Shown here piece by piece: positions 1-9,366 of a DNA stretch of 64,000 nucleotides. Numbering within the stretch: position 1 is the first letter of the stretch; every line of letters starts with the position of its first letter. A model generated the notes under the pieces. It had not been told where the DNA came from. It did no database searches and saw only the letters and a program-made list of their open reading frames with translations. The position numbers and the translations under genes are program-made. This stretch comes from Fusobacterium sp. JB019 (GTDB taxonomy: Bacteria > Fusobacteriota > Fusobacteriia > Fusobacteriales > Fusobacteriaceae), in NCBI GenBank assembly GCA_030673965.1, contig JAUTCN010000002.1, forward strand, positions 310,001-374,000, in the 5' to 3' direction.

Positions 1-16
1 CATTATTTTCTCCTTA
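1..16 (-). other. Start codon and RBS of a downstream gene cut by the window edge
   Basis: Reading leftwards, an AAGGAG ribosome binding site is followed after a short AT spacer by an ATG at positions 3-1. The next gene of the tct operon therefore starts exactly at the edge and nothing of its product can be seen. Confidence 0.55.
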
Positions 17-18
17 TA

Positions 19-1500
19 TTACTTTCTTTTTTTTATATTTTTTATAATAGGCATCATTATAAATAACATAGATAATAAGAATAGCCCTATAGAAATCCCA
101 CTTGATAAGAATATTTTAAAATTATAATTAGAAATAGTTAACGCTTGAATAAAATTCTTTTCCATCATACTACCAAGTATCATACAAAGAATAAGTGGCG
201 ATAAAGGCAAAGATATTTTATTAAACAAATATCCTAAAATACCAAAGAAAATAGTCAAATAAATTGCAAAAACACTATTTAATATAGCATATGATCCTGT
301 AACACATAATATAGTTACTACAACTGCTAATATATCTTTAGGTAAATTTAAAATTATACCTGCAAAATGTCTACAAAATATTACGCCTAAAGGAAACATT
401 ATTATATTAGCCACTAAAAAACTAACCATTATATGAAAAGCTACACCAGGATAATCTGTAAATAATGCAGGACCTGCTTTTACACCTTGAATTGTTAAAG
501 CTCCTAAAAATAAAGCTGAACTTGAATTTCCTGGTATCCCCAAAGATAACAAAGGTACCATTGAACTTGCTACAACAGAATTATTTGCAGATTCTGGAGC
601 TGCTATTCCTTCATCTATACCTGTTCCAAATACTTTATTTTTTAATCTTTTCATTGTTAAATCATAAGACATAAATACTGCCATAATGAAACCTGCTCCT
701 GGAAGTACTCCGCATCCACTTCCTATTAAACTAGATGTTATCCATGTAGGCAAAAGCTTCTTTGCCATCTTTTTACTTATTAAAACAGAACCAATCTTTC
801 CTGGCTTCTTAATTTGTTCTTGTTTCATCCCTATATTCTCAAGAATATTTAATAATGATACCACTCCAAATAAACCGATTAACGCTGGAACAAAAGGAAC
901 GCCTGAAAATAAATTATAATTTCCAAAAGTAAATCTTGTAGTACCAGTTTGAGCACTTATACCAACTAGTGATATAAATAACCCTACAAATAAACTAATT
1001 ATATTTTTCATAATATCTTTTGTAGCCATTCCTAGTACACTACTTATTCCTAATACACCTAACATAAAGTATTCTGGAGGGCCAAACTTTAAAGCTTGAT
1101 TTGCTAAAATAGGAGCAAAAAATAGTAATATCAATGAACTAAATATTCCTCCAAAAACTGAACTAGAAATAGATATTCCTAAAGCTTGATTTGCTTCTCC
1201 TCGTTCTGTCATAGGATATCCATCTAATGTAGTTACTAATGATGCTGCTGTACCTGGTATTTTTAATAAAATTGCAGGAATAGATCCACCATAACAAGAA
1301 GCTGTATAAACTCCTACCAACAAACATAATGCAACATGAGGAGCCATTCCAAAAGTAATAGGAATTAAAACTGCCATTGTTATTGTGTCATTTAATCCTG
1401 GTAAAGCACCTACAAGCATTCCTAACATAACTCCAAATGTTAATACTAGTAAATTTGTAGGATTTAAAACACTTGAAAAACCTAATAATATATGTTCCAT
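19..1500 (-). CDS. tctA: Tripartite tricarboxylate transporter, large permease TctA
   Basis: This is the large membrane subunit of a tripartite tricarboxylate transporter, which takes up a carboxylate delivered by the periplasmic TctC protein using the ion gradient. The 493-aa length is normal for TctA. It is almost entirely hydrophobic, with about eleven or twelve membrane segments. The N-terminal motif GALPGLNDTITMAVLIP matches the family's conserved loop, and a second glycine/proline-rich re-entrant segment (SGCGVLPGAGFIMAVFMS) lies mid-protein. It follows tctB by 9 bp and is translated from the same leftward transcript. The substrate cannot be read from the sequence; the neighbouring sugar-acid-type dehydratase hints at a carboxylate other than citrate. 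Confidence 0.93.
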   Translation of the reverse strand: MEHILLGFSSVLNPTNLLVLTFGVMLGMLVGALPGLNDTITMAVLIPITFGMAPHVALCLLVGVYTASCYGGSIPAILLKIPGTAASLVTTLDGYPMTERGEANQALGISISSSVFGGIFSSLILLFFAPILANQALKFGPPEYFMLGVLGISSVLGMATKDIMKNIISLFVGLFISLVGISAQTGTTRFTFGNYNLFSGVPFVPALIGLFGVVSLLNILENIGMKQEQIKKPGKIGSVLISKKMAKKLLPTWITSSLIGSGCGVLPGAGFIMAVFMSYDLTMKRLKNKVFGTGIDEGIAAPESANNSVVASSMVPLLSLGIPGNSSSALFLGALTIQGVKAGPALFTDYPGVAFHIMVSFLVANIIMFPLGVIFCRHFAGIILNLPKDILAVVVTILCVTGSYAILNSVFAIYLTIFFGILGYLFNKISLPLSPLILCMILGSMMEKNFIQALTISNYNFKIFLSSGISIGLFLLSMLFIMMPIIKNIKKRK

Positions 1501-1509
1501 TTTTCCTCC

Positions 1510-1938
1510 TTAAAAAATACTTGGTAATGGGACCTTTAATACAAAACTAAATAAACTATATACTATAATTGTTGTACCTAAGGATACAATAACAGTTCTT
1601 TTTAAATTAACTTTTTCTGATAACATAAAAAGAATTAAAGCACATAAAATAAATGTTGATATCAAATAACCTGCATATTCTATAGCTATTGAATACACTA
1701 TTAAAGATATAATCATTATTCCTACAACTTTATAGTTTTTATCTTTTAATTTCTCATTATTATTTTCTTTCAATGTAACTAATAGCAAAATAATTGATGT
1801 TAAAATAACTCCGCCACCTATTAAGTAAGGAAATATACTTTCTATTCCTACTACACTGTTTTTAGTACCTACGCATATATATATTCCAAATAATATACCT
1901 AAAATACTAAGAATAATATCAATAATTTTTTTATTCAT
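1510..1938 (-). CDS. tctB: Tripartite tricarboxylate transporter, small permease TctB
   Basis: The 142-aa protein has four predicted membrane helices, the usual TctB size and topology. TctB is the small, poorly conserved subunit that pairs with TctA in the membrane. Recognition rests mainly on its position between tctC and tctA and on topology, as the family has few invariant residues. A rho-independent terminator between tctC and this gene probably lowers its expression relative to the binding protein. Confidence 0.85.
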   Translation of the reverse strand: MNKKIIDIILSILGILFGIYICVGTKNSVVGIESIFPYLIGGGVILTSIILLLVTLKENNNEKLKDKNYKVVGIMIISLIVYSIAIEYAGYLISTFILCALILFMLSEKVNLKRTVIVSLGTTIIVYSLFSFVLKVPLPSIF

Positions 1939-1954
1939 ATTTTCTTCTCCTTTT

Positions 1955-1986
1955 TAAAAATCAAGGAGAGATAAACTCTCCTTGAT
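1955..1986 (-). terminator. Intra-operon terminator between tctC and tctB
   Basis: An 11-bp perfect stem (1960-1970 with 1976-1986) and a 5-nt loop are followed on the minus strand by a run of five T. It sits just after the tctC stop and before the tctB RBS, so it should act as a partial terminator giving more binding protein than permease. Confidence 0.75.
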
Positions 1987-1998
1987 AATAAGAACTAT

Positions 1999-2961
1999 TT
2001 ATAATTGACTTTCAATTGCTTTTAATGACTCACTTTCATTTTTTACTAATTCTTTAAAATCTTTTTGACCTTTATAATTAACTAAATTACCCGCTGATTC
2101 CATCTTTGTTTTAAACTCATCACTTGTAATAATATCTTTAAATATTTTCTCTAATTTATCTAATGTTTCTTTTGGAGTTCCTTTAGGGGCACTAAATCCT
2201 CTAAATACTTCATATTGAACATTATATCCTAATTCTTTAAAAGTAGGAATATCTTTTAGAATGGGACTTCTATCAGCTGTTGTAACTCCTAGTATTTTTA
2301 TTTTATGATCAGAATATAATTTTTCTGCTTCACCAACGGTTAATATTCCTGCATCTATATGCCCACCTAATAATTGAGGTATTTGAACTGTTGCTCCATC
2401 AGTATGTACAAAATTAAGTTTTGAATTTATTGCATTAGAAATTTTTACTCCTGCAATATGCGGTCCACCTTTAAATCCTGATGTGTTTACAGTAATTTCT
2501 TTTTCTTTTGATAGTTTTATAAAATCTTTAAATGTATTAATAGGAGAATTTGTTGGTACAGCTAAAACTGTTCCATCTGTTGTCATTAAAGCTATTGGAC
2601 TAAAATCTTCAGTCTTAAAAGTTGAGTCTTTTATTAAGATCGGTTTACTAATCATAGAATAAGATGTTGCTCCTAAAGTATATCCATCTGGCTTAGCATT
2701 CTTAGCATAAGTTAATCCAACAATAGCTCCACTTCCAGGTTTATTTTCCACAATAAATTTATATCCATTCATTAAATCTGAGCCTACATCTGCTAATATC
2801 CTTGTGTTTGTATCCACTCCACCACCTGCTGCAAATGGAACAATTATTTTAATATTCTTTTCTGGAAAATTCTTTATTACTCCTTGTTTATTTTCTTTCT
2901 TTCCACACCCCACAAACATCAATGTAGCTAAGCCTATTAATAGCAATCCTTTTTTAATCAT
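1999..2961 (-). CDS. tctC: Tripartite tricarboxylate transporter substrate-binding lipoprotein TctC
   Basis: This extracytoplasmic solute receptor captures a carboxylate and passes it to TctAB. The N-terminus MIKKGLLLIGLATLMFVGCG is a lipoprotein signal with a lipobox ending in cysteine around residue 19. The mature part carries TctC/Bug-family landmarks: IIVPFAAGGGVDTNTRILA near residue 40, a PGSGAIVG loop, and a C-terminal PKETLDKLEKIF segment. The 320-aa length is typical. It starts 16 bp after the aminotransferase-fold gene and is followed by an attenuating hairpin. The ligand is unknown. Confidence 0.93.
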   Translation of the reverse strand: MIKKGLLLIGLATLMFVGCGKKENKQGVIKNFPEKNIKIIVPFAAGGGVDTNTRILADVGSDLMNGYKFIVENKPGSGAIVGLTYAKNAKPDGYTLGATSYSMISKPILIKDSTFKTEDFSPIALMTTDGTVLAVPTNSPINTFKDFIKLSKEKEITVNTSGFKGGPHIAGVKISNAINSKLNFVHTDGATVQIPQLLGGHIDAGILTVGEAEKLYSDHKIKILGVTTADRSPILKDIPTFKELGYNVQYEVFRGFSAPKGTPKETLDKLEKIFKDIITSDEFKTKMESAGNLVNYKGQKDFKELVKNESESLKAIESQL

Positions 2962-2977
2962 AATTCTTTTCCTCCTT

Positions 2978-4156
2978 TTATTTTAATCTAATTAAAGCTT
3001 TATTTAATCTCTCCAATGCTTCATAAATTGTTTTATGAGGTACCCCCACATTTATTCTCATAAGCATTTTTCCCTCTTCTCCATATAATGTTCCTGAATT
3101 TAAATATAGTTTTGCTTCATTTTCTATAAAATTAACTAATTGTTCTTGAGTATCAAAACCTACATTTGTAAAATCTAATAAGTATAAATAAGTAGCTTCA
3201 GGCCAAATTAAACTTACTCCCTCTAAATGATCATCCACATATTTTTTAACTATCTCTCTAGTTTCTGTCAAATATGCCATCATTTCATCTGCATAATAAT
3301 CGCATTCATTATATGCAGTTATTAATGCTACTTCACCAAAAACATTTCTACATATAGCTTTATGGGCTATTTGTTTTTCATCCATTTTTTTAAATATTTC
3401 TTTATTTTGAGTAAACCATGCAGCTGTAAATAAACCTGCTATATTAAAAGTTTTACTCGGATTTATAAATGTTATACAATTATTAGCTATTTCCATACTT
3501 ATACTTGATATATTTATATGTTTATGACCTGGATAAATAATATCTTGGTGTATTTCATCAGACACTATTAAAACATTATTCGAAGTACATAAATTTCCTA
3601 TTTTTTCTAATTCTTTTCTTGTAAAACATCTTCCTGAAGGATTATGAGGATTACAAAGTATCATCATAGTTACTTTTTCATCTTTCAATTTTGTCTCTAA
3701 ATCTTCAAAATCAATTTCAAACCTTCCATTTTTTAAAACCAATGGGTTTTTTATTAACTCCCTTCCATTAAGTTCTATTGTCTTTTTAAAATTTTGATAT
3801 ACAGGAGTTTGAATTAATATCCTATCTTTTGAACTTGTTAATGCATGAACAGCAAAAGCTATTCCATTTATTACTCCTGTTGAATAACTTACCCAATTTG
3901 GATTAATTTCATAATTAAATCTTTTTTTTATCCAATTGGCTACTGCTTTTTCAAATTCATAAGTATTATATTCGTATCCAAAATGTCCTACAGATGCCTT
4001 TTTTATTAAAGCTTCAGTTATTTCTTTTGGAGAATAAAAATCTGTATCTGCTATCCACATTGAAATTTGATCTTCTTTAGTTTTCTCTGGACTATATTTT
4101 TTAGCATTTGTATTCCCTTTTCTATTTGGATCATTATTAAAAAATTCAAAACTCAT
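2978..4156 (-). CDS. MalY/PatB family PLP-dependent C-S lyase (cystathionine beta-lyase type)
   Basis: A fold-type I PLP enzyme of 392 aa, the normal length for MalY/PatB proteins, which cleave the C-S bond of cystathionine or related thioethers to pyruvate, ammonia and a thiol. Visible signatures are CNPHNPSGRCFTRKEL (PLP-binding region), SDEIHQDI (the aspartate binding the pyridine nitrogen) and NPSKTFNIAGL, with the Schiff-base lysine. It follows the dehydratase by 26 bp and precedes tctC by 16 bp, so it probably shares a substrate route with the transporter. An aminotransferase rather than a lyase activity cannot be excluded. Confidence 0.85.
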   Translation of the reverse strand: MSFEFFNNDPNRKGNTNAKKYSPEKTKEDQISMWIADTDFYSPKEITEALIKKASVGHFGYEYNTYEFEKAVANWIKKRFNYEINPNWVSYSTGVINGIAFAVHALTSSKDRILIQTPVYQNFKKTIELNGRELIKNPLVLKNGRFEIDFEDLETKLKDEKVTMMILCNPHNPSGRCFTRKELEKIGNLCTSNNVLIVSDEIHQDIIYPGHKHINISSISMEIANNCITFINPSKTFNIAGLFTAAWFTQNKEIFKKMDEKQIAHKAICRNVFGEVALITAYNECDYYADEMMAYLTETREIVKKYVDDHLEGVSLIWPEATYLYLLDFTNVGFDTQEQLVNFIENEAKLYLNSGTLYGEEGKMLMRINVGVPHKTIYEALERLNKALIRLK

Positions 4157-4182
4157 TACACCCTCCTTTAAAGAACTTTATT

Positions 4183-5370
4183 TTATTGATCTACAACCGA
4201 ACCATCAACATTCAATCGAGTATTTATTTCTCTTCTTTGGTAGGGAAATTTTTCTTCTATTCCTTCTACTAAATCAATTCCTAATCCTGGTTTTCCTTCT
4301 AACTTCACATATCCTTGATCTGCATTTGGAACCCATGTAACCATATCACTTTGTTTAAATGAATTAAAATCTACTGAGTTTGTACTACAAAATCTTTCCG
4401 TTGCAGATACTGTACTGTGATCTGGTAGTTCTAATACTGCAAAATTATCAATAGCTGTTGCTAAATGCATGCAAACAGTTGTACTTACAGGACTTAGAGG
4501 ATTATGAGGAACCACTAATATTCCTCTTGCTTCAGCTAATGCTGCAATTTTTTTAGCACCTGTAAATCCTCCACATAAGCAAGGACTTACTCTTGCATAT
4601 CCCATAGCATCTCTTGAAAATAACATTTCATATTCTTGAATAGTGTGAATTCTTTCTCCTGTTGCTATTGGAACATTACTCTTACTAGCTACCAACCCCA
4701 TAGAATCAAAATTATCTGGTATAATAGGATCCTCTAAAAACATTGGAGTATATTTTTCTATTGCTTTAGAAAAAGCTACTGCCTCATGAGGCTTCATTCT
4801 TCTATGTAATTCCAAGCATAAATCTACATCATTACCTACAAGTTCTCTAATATGCCCAATTCTTTCAACTGCTTCATTCACTACATTTGCATATGATGAA
4901 TAAAATCTTTTGCTTCTCGGTTCATCAAGAAATGGTGATAAATGTCCAATAGCTGTATAGCCTTCTTCTTTTGCTTTTAAACAGTTTGCAAATAACTCCT
5001 CATCAGTTTCTCCACTAACGTGATAGTAAACTCTTATTTTTTCTCTGCACTGTCCTCCTAATAAATTATAAATCGGAGTGTTATATTTCTTTCCTGCTAT
5101 ATCCCATAAAGCTATATCTATTGCACTAATTCCAGCCATTACTGCTGCACCTCTAAAGTGATAGCATCTATATAAATATTGCCAATGCTGTTCAATATTC
5201 AGTGGATTTTTCCCTATTAAATAAGATTTAAAGCTTTCAATAGCTTCTGCTGAAGCATCTAAAAATCCCCAAGCTCCACTCTCTCCTATACCATAAATCC
5301 CCTCATCTGTCATTACTTTTACATAAATAAATTTATTTGCTCGTATTACTCTAATATCTGTTATTTTCAT
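4183..5370 (-). CDS. Enolase-superfamily sugar-acid dehydratase (mandelate racemase/MLE family, GalD/RspA-like)
   Basis: The 395-aa protein has the two-domain layout of acid-sugar dehydratases: an N-terminal capping domain and a beta/alpha barrel. By alignment to the family, the metal ligands are E187, E213 (FLEDP) and E239 (ATGER), with H189 and H289 in the positions of the catalytic histidines of galactonate-dehydratase-type members. Glutamate replaces the usual first aspartate ligand. The reaction would be abstraction of the proton alpha to a carboxylate and loss of water, giving a 2-keto-3-deoxy acid. It is the first gene of the leftward tct operon. The exact substrate is uncertain. Confidence 0.8.
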   Translation of the reverse strand: MKITDIRVIRANKFIYVKVMTDEGIYGIGESGAWGFLDASAEAIESFKSYLIGKNPLNIEQHWQYLYRCYHFRGAAVMAGISAIDIALWDIAGKKYNTPIYNLLGGQCREKIRVYYHVSGETDEELFANCLKAKEEGYTAIGHLSPFLDEPRSKRFYSSYANVVNEAVERIGHIRELVGNDVDLCLELHRRMKPHEAVAFSKAIEKYTPMFLEDPIIPDNFDSMGLVASKSNVPIATGERIHTIQEYEMLFSRDAMGYARVSPCLCGGFTGAKKIAALAEARGILVVPHNPLSPVSTTVCMHLATAIDNFAVLELPDHSTVSATERFCSTNSVDFNSFKQSDMVTWVPNADQGYVKLEGKPGLGIDLVEGIEEKFPYQRREINTRLNVDGSVVDQ

Positions 5371-5598
5371 TTTTTTCTCCTCGTTTAATATAAATTTTTT
5401 TTATTTTTTATTTTATAAAAAACAATTAAACATAAACTTAAGCAATTCTTCTTCGGTCTTATAAGTACCTTTGTGAGACTATTATAACGATAAAAGAACT
5501 CTTTGTAAAATATTTTAAATGAATAACCCTATAAAAAAAATTTATTATATAGACAACGACAGATAAATAGTGTATTATTGGATAAAGTACATCAATTG

Positions 5599-5630
5599 GA
5601 CTAAAAAAATTAACAAGAACAAATTTAGTC
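5599..5630. promoter_or_regulatory. Inverted repeat in the LysR/dehydratase intergenic region, possible LysR operator
   Basis: GACTAAA at 5599-5605 is mirrored by TTTAGTC at 5624-5630 within the 287-bp divergent intergenic region, just upstream of the LysR gene. LysR-type regulators usually bind interrupted dyads in such regions. Assignment is by position only; no other site of note was seen in this intergenic stretch. Confidence 0.35.
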
Positions 5631-5657
5631 AAGTATATTGTATCAAAGGAGAATTTT

Positions 5658-6533
5658 ATGACCATTAAACAGCTTCAGCATTTTCAAGGGATTTGTATTT
5701 ATAAAAGTATTACTAAAGCTGCTGAAAAACTATATATTTCTCAACCAGCTCTCACTACATCATTAAAAAATCTCGAAAAAGATCTTAATATTAATTTATT
5801 AAAACGTTCAAAATCTAAAATCATCCTCACCAAAGAAGGTGAATTTTTTTTAAATAAAACAAATGAGTTTCTTAAACATTATGATAGTTTACTCGAAGAA
5901 ACTAAAGATTTTTTAAATGAATATAAATATATTAAAATTGGTATTCCTTTGCAAATAGGTGTTTTAATGTTACCTGTTATTTTTAGTGAATTTCAAAATC
6001 AGTTCCAAGATATTAAAATTGAAATATTTGAAACTGGAGGAATAAGCACTGTCCAAAGAGTGCTAGACGAAGAAATTCATATAGCTATAACTGGTATTCC
6101 TGAAAATTTTTCAAGTGAACTTTTAATTGAACCTTTATTCAAGGATAAGGTATGCTTATGTGTAAAGAAAAATCATAAATATGCTAATTTAAAATCTATT
6201 AAACTTGAAGATGCAATAAATGAAAAACATGTCGGGCTCGGAGATACTTTTTTCGTAAGTAAAATTCTTAAAGAAGAAATAAAAAAAAGGAATCTTGATA
6301 ATAAAATTTTATTTACTACTAACCAATTAGGTACTATTAAAACTATGATTAATTCTGGTATTGCTTCTGCACTTCTTATAAGGTCAGCTATTTCAGAAGA
6401 AGATAATATTGTTGCTATTCCTTTAGAAGAAGACATTACTGCTAATATCTCTATTGTTACTAAAAAAAACATTTCTTTATATAGAGATACAAAACAAATA
6501 AAAGAATTTTTCATCAAGAGATTTAAAAAATAA
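5658..6533 (+). CDS. LysR family transcriptional regulator
   Basis: The 291-aa protein has the standard LysR arrangement: a winged helix-turn-helix in the first 60 residues (AAEKLYISQPALTTSLKNLE, then LLKRSKSKIILTKEGE) and a periplasmic-binding-like effector domain. The start is fixed by AAAGGAG 8 bp upstream of the ATG. It is divergent from the dehydratase-tct operon, the usual geometry for a LysR protein that controls its neighbour, and is probably co-transcribed with the YhcH-type gene 23 bp downstream. The effector is likely the transported carboxylate or a product of it (inference). Confidence 0.93.
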   Translation: MTIKQLQHFQGICIYKSITKAAEKLYISQPALTTSLKNLEKDLNINLLKRSKSKIILTKEGEFFLNKTNEFLKHYDSLLEETKDFLNEYKYIKIGIPLQIGVLMLPVIFSEFQNQFQDIKIEIFETGGISTVQRVLDEEIHIAITGIPENFSSELLIEPLFKDKVCLCVKKNHKYANLKSIKLEDAINEKHVGLGDTFFVSKILKEEIKKRNLDNKILFTTNQLGTIKTMINSGIASALLIRSAISEEDNIVAIPLEEDITANISIVTKKNISLYRDTKQIKEFFIKRFKK

Positions 6534-6556
6534 TATTCTAAAAAGGAGAATTTAAA

Positions 6557-7021
6557 ATGATTTTAGGAAATATTCAAAGCTTTGAGAATAATAATAATAT
6601 TCCATCAATAATTAAAGAAATAATGAGATATTTAAAAGAAAACCCATTTGACAATAATCCCCCTGGTATATATAAAATTAGAGGCAATGAAATATTTGCT
6701 AAAGTTATAGAAAGTACTACAGACATTAAAATTAATCGTCTCCCTGAAGTTCATAGAAAATATATTGATTTACAATATATAATCAATGGAACTTTAAAAA
6801 TTGAATATGGTTCTGATTCTCCGAATTATAAAATTTTAAAAAAATATAATGAAACAAGGGATATTCTTTTTTATAATGATTTTAAAGAGGAAAAAGAAAT
6901 AACCCTTACAAAGGGATCTTTTATTGTTTTTCCTATAAATATAGTTCATAGAACAGATTACTATGAATATAATCAAGCTTTTAAAAAAGTAGTAGTAAAA
7001 ATAAAATCTGATTTACTTTAA
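6557..7021 (+). CDS. YhcH/YjgK/YiaL family protein (cupin-like sugar-acid accessory)
   Basis: A 154-aa protein of the DUF386/YiaL family, a cupin-like metal-binding fold. Family members sit in sialate, ketogluconate and gulonate operons, and some have been proposed to act as anomerases. Recognisable features are the N-terminal MILGNI segment, the EVHRKYIDLQYIINGTLKIEYG motif block (in parts) and the late INIVHRTDY histidine motif. It follows the LysR gene by 23 bp. Its presence supports the idea that the locus handles a sugar acid. Confidence 0.85.
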   Translation: MILGNIQSFENNNNIPSIIKEIMRYLKENPFDNNPPGIYKIRGNEIFAKVIESTTDIKINRLPEVHRKYIDLQYIINGTLKIEYGSDSPNYKILKKYNETRDILFYNDFKEEKEITLTKGSFIVFPINIVHRTDYYEYNQAFKKVVVKIKSDLL

Positions 7022-7050
7022 AAATTTATATTAAATTTGTATTGATTAGA

Positions 7051-7080
7051 AAAGGGTGCCTGTTAATCAGCACCCTTTTT
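7051..7080. terminator. Bidirectional rho-independent terminator between convergent genes
   Basis: AAAGGGTGC (7051-7059) pairs with GCACCCTTT (7070-7078), followed by a T run on the plus strand. The right arm overlaps the last codons of the leftward histidine kinase gene, so the hairpin serves the YhcH gene and may also serve the kinase transcript. Confidence 0.8.
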
Positions 7081-8532
7081 TATTCCCTTAGGAATTATTA
7101 TTTTTATATCAGTTCCCTTACCAACTTCACTATTAATTATTATTTCACCCTTTAAAAATTCTACTATATCCTTTACAATAGTTAATCCTAATCCATGTCC
7201 TCCTGTATCTTTATTTCTAGATTTATCCCCTCTATAGAATTTATCAAATATAAACTCTAAGTCTTCCTCAGGAATTCCTATTCCATTATCTTTAATATTA
7301 ATTACATAATTATTATCGTATTCCAAAGATATATCTATGGGCTTTCCTCTTCCATATTTTACAGCATTTTCTAATAAATTTAAGACTAATTGTTTTAGCA
7401 AGGCCTTATCAGAAAAAATTAAAAAATCTTCCTTTGATAATTTTAAATTTATACTTTGATTTGGATATACTATTTTTAAATTATCAACTATATTTTTTAT
7501 TTTTTCAGATAAATTAAATTCCTCATAATACTTTCTTTTAAGTTCCATATCCTTTGCTAAAAATAATAATTTTTCAACTAATGATATCATGTTCTTATTT
7601 TCATCTTCTATTGAAGAAAGAGCTTCTAATACAATTTCTTTATCCTCAATTCCCCATCTTTTTATCATGTCTATATATCCACTTATTATAAATAATGGAG
7701 TTTTCAATTCATGTGAGGCATTATTTACAAAATCTATTTGAGAATCCATTTGTAATTTTAATCTTTTAACCATATCAATGTATGAAGTCTTTATTAAATT
7801 AAATTCTTCAAATTCATTTTTAAAGTTTAATTTTTTATCAAGTTCCTCTTCTTTTAATTCTAAAGAATTTAAATTTATTTTATTGGTAGAATTATGTAAA
7901 TCTTCTATGGAATTTTTAAATTTTTGATAGAAATTTTTTGTTATATATCTTGCTATTAACAAAGTTATAAATATCCAAATTATAGAAAACAAAGCTAACA
8001 TTCCTAGTCTTTCATATTCCCTTGACATATCTTTTATAACTTTTAATTTTATAGGTTTCATTCCCTCTATAAATACTTCTTTATATAAAATTTTATATTT
8101 ATATCCTACATAATTTCTTATTTTATTCGATGGAAGCATTTTATTTGACTCTTCTAATATATTTTTTATATGTTCTTTTTTTAAATCACTTAATTTATTT
8201 TTATTTAGATTATCTCTATCCTTTATAAATTTATTTGGCATATAAAAATAATTCACACCTTCATATTCTAAATTAATCATTGTTCTCTCTGGCTTAGGAC
8301 TCTCATCTAAGGCTTCTTCAAAAAACACCTTTGGACTTTCTCCTTCAAAATCAACTTCTTTTCTAAAGTCTAAAAACTCATAATTAATAAAAGTCTCAAC
8401 TGTTCTTATTTGATTCTTTATATTTTTATACATATATGAGCTATAAAACCCAATTATACCTATATACGATATAAAAAATATAACTATTAATTTCTTATAA
8501 TTTCTACTTAATTCTTCTGAAATATATTTCAT
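7063..8532 (-). CDS. Sensor histidine kinase of a two-component system
   Basis: The 489-aa protein has one membrane segment near residues 13-32, an extracytoplasmic sensor region of about 140 aa, a second membrane segment near 175-195, a HAMP linker, a HisKA domain with the phospho-accepting histidine in NNASHELKTPLF, and a HATPase domain with N-box (LLENAVKYG), G1 (DNGIGIPEEDL), F box and G2 (GGHGLGLTIV). It follows the response regulator by 14 bp. The pair is divergent from the lipid A/LPS sugar operon, suggesting a PmrAB-like role in sensing envelope conditions (inference from context). Confidence 0.93.
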   Translation of the reverse strand: MKYISEELSRNYKKLIVIFFISYIGIIGFYSSYMYKNIKNQIRTVETFINYEFLDFRKEVDFEGESPKVFFEEALDESPKPERTMINLEYEGVNYFYMPNKFIKDRDNLNKNKLSDLKKEHIKNILEESNKMLPSNKIRNYVGYKYKILYKEVFIEGMKPIKLKVIKDMSREYERLGMLALFSIIWIFITLLIARYITKNFYQKFKNSIEDLHNSTNKINLNSLELKEEELDKKLNFKNEFEEFNLIKTSYIDMVKRLKLQMDSQIDFVNNASHELKTPLFIISGYIDMIKRWGIEDKEIVLEALSSIEDENKNMISLVEKLLFLAKDMELKRKYYEEFNLSEKIKNIVDNLKIVYPNQSINLKLSKEDFLIFSDKALLKQLVLNLLENAVKYGRGKPIDISLEYDNNYVINIKDNGIGIPEEDLEFIFDKFYRGDKSRNKDTGGHGLGLTIVKDIVEFLKGEIIINSEVGKGTDIKIIIPKGIKKGAD

Positions 8533-8546
8533 ACTCCCCCTTTCAT

Positions 8547-9224
8547 CTACTTTTCTTCATGTTTTAATACATAACCAAATCCTCTCACTGTTTTTATATA
8601 TTTTTTATTTTTTGTTTCTATTTTTTTTCTAAGAGAATTAATATATACATCTATTATTTTTATATCTCCTTCAAAATCCCAGCCCCATATTTCTTCTATT
8701 ATTTTTTCTCTAGATAAAACTATCTCTTTATTTAAAATAAAATTATAAATTAAATTATATTCTGTCTTTGTTAATTTTATTTCCTTATCATTTAAATATA
8801 AAATCTTCTGCTCGCTATCTATTTTTAATTCCTCGTATTTAATAAAATTATCTGAATAAAAATTCTTTTTATTTCTAAATATTACCCTCATTCTTGCAAA
8901 TAACTCTTGCATATTAAATGGTTTTGTTAAATAATCATCTGCTCCCATATCTAAAAGCTCTACCTTATTTAATATTTGATCCTTTGCTGTTAATACTATT
9001 ATTGGAATATCTGAAGTTTCTCTTATTTTTTTACAAACCTCTTCCCCTGAATATTTTGGCAACATTAAATCCAAAAGAATTAAATCAAAACTTCCTGATT
9101 TAAATTTTTCAAGACCAATCTTTCCATCTGAAGCCTCGTGAACTAAATATTTTTCATGCATTAATTCCATTTTTAATAATTTTCTTATTTTATCATTATC
9201 TTCAATTATAAGTACCCTTTTCAT
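8547..9224 (-). CDS. OmpR/PhoB family response regulator
   Basis: A 225-aa protein with an N-terminal receiver domain (acidic pair in IIEDNDKIRK, phosphorylated aspartate in LILLDLMLPKYSG, conserved threonine in VLTAKDQ, lysine in YLTKPFN) and a C-terminal winged-helix DNA-binding domain ending in TVRGFGYVLK. All catalytic residues are intact. It is the first gene of the leftward pair with the sensor kinase. Its likely targets include the divergent glycosyltransferase operon, by position. Confidence 0.94.
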   Translation of the reverse strand: MKRVLIIEDNDKIRKLLKMELMHEKYLVHEASDGKIGLEKFKSGSFDLILLDLMLPKYSGEEVCKKIRETSDIPIIVLTAKDQILNKVELLDMGADDYLTKPFNMQELFARMRVIFRNKKNFYSDNFIKYEELKIDSEQKILYLNDKEIKLTKTEYNLIYNFILNKEIVLSREKIIEEIWGWDFEGDIKIIDVYINSLRKKIETKNKKYIKTVRGFGYVLKHEEK

Positions 9225-9366
9225 ATACTACTCCTTTAAATTAAATATAATAAATATTATAACATTATTCTTAAGATTTAATTAATTTTTATTAATTTTT
9301 TATTTTTAATCTAATTTTAATTTTTATAGACTAATATTAAGTTAAATTAAAAAAGGAAGGTGATTT

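Noticed and set aside
5459-5665. 68-aa leftward reading frame in the LysR intergenic region
   Set aside because: It overlaps the LysR start, has no RBS and an unlikely composition; treated as chance in AT-rich DNA.
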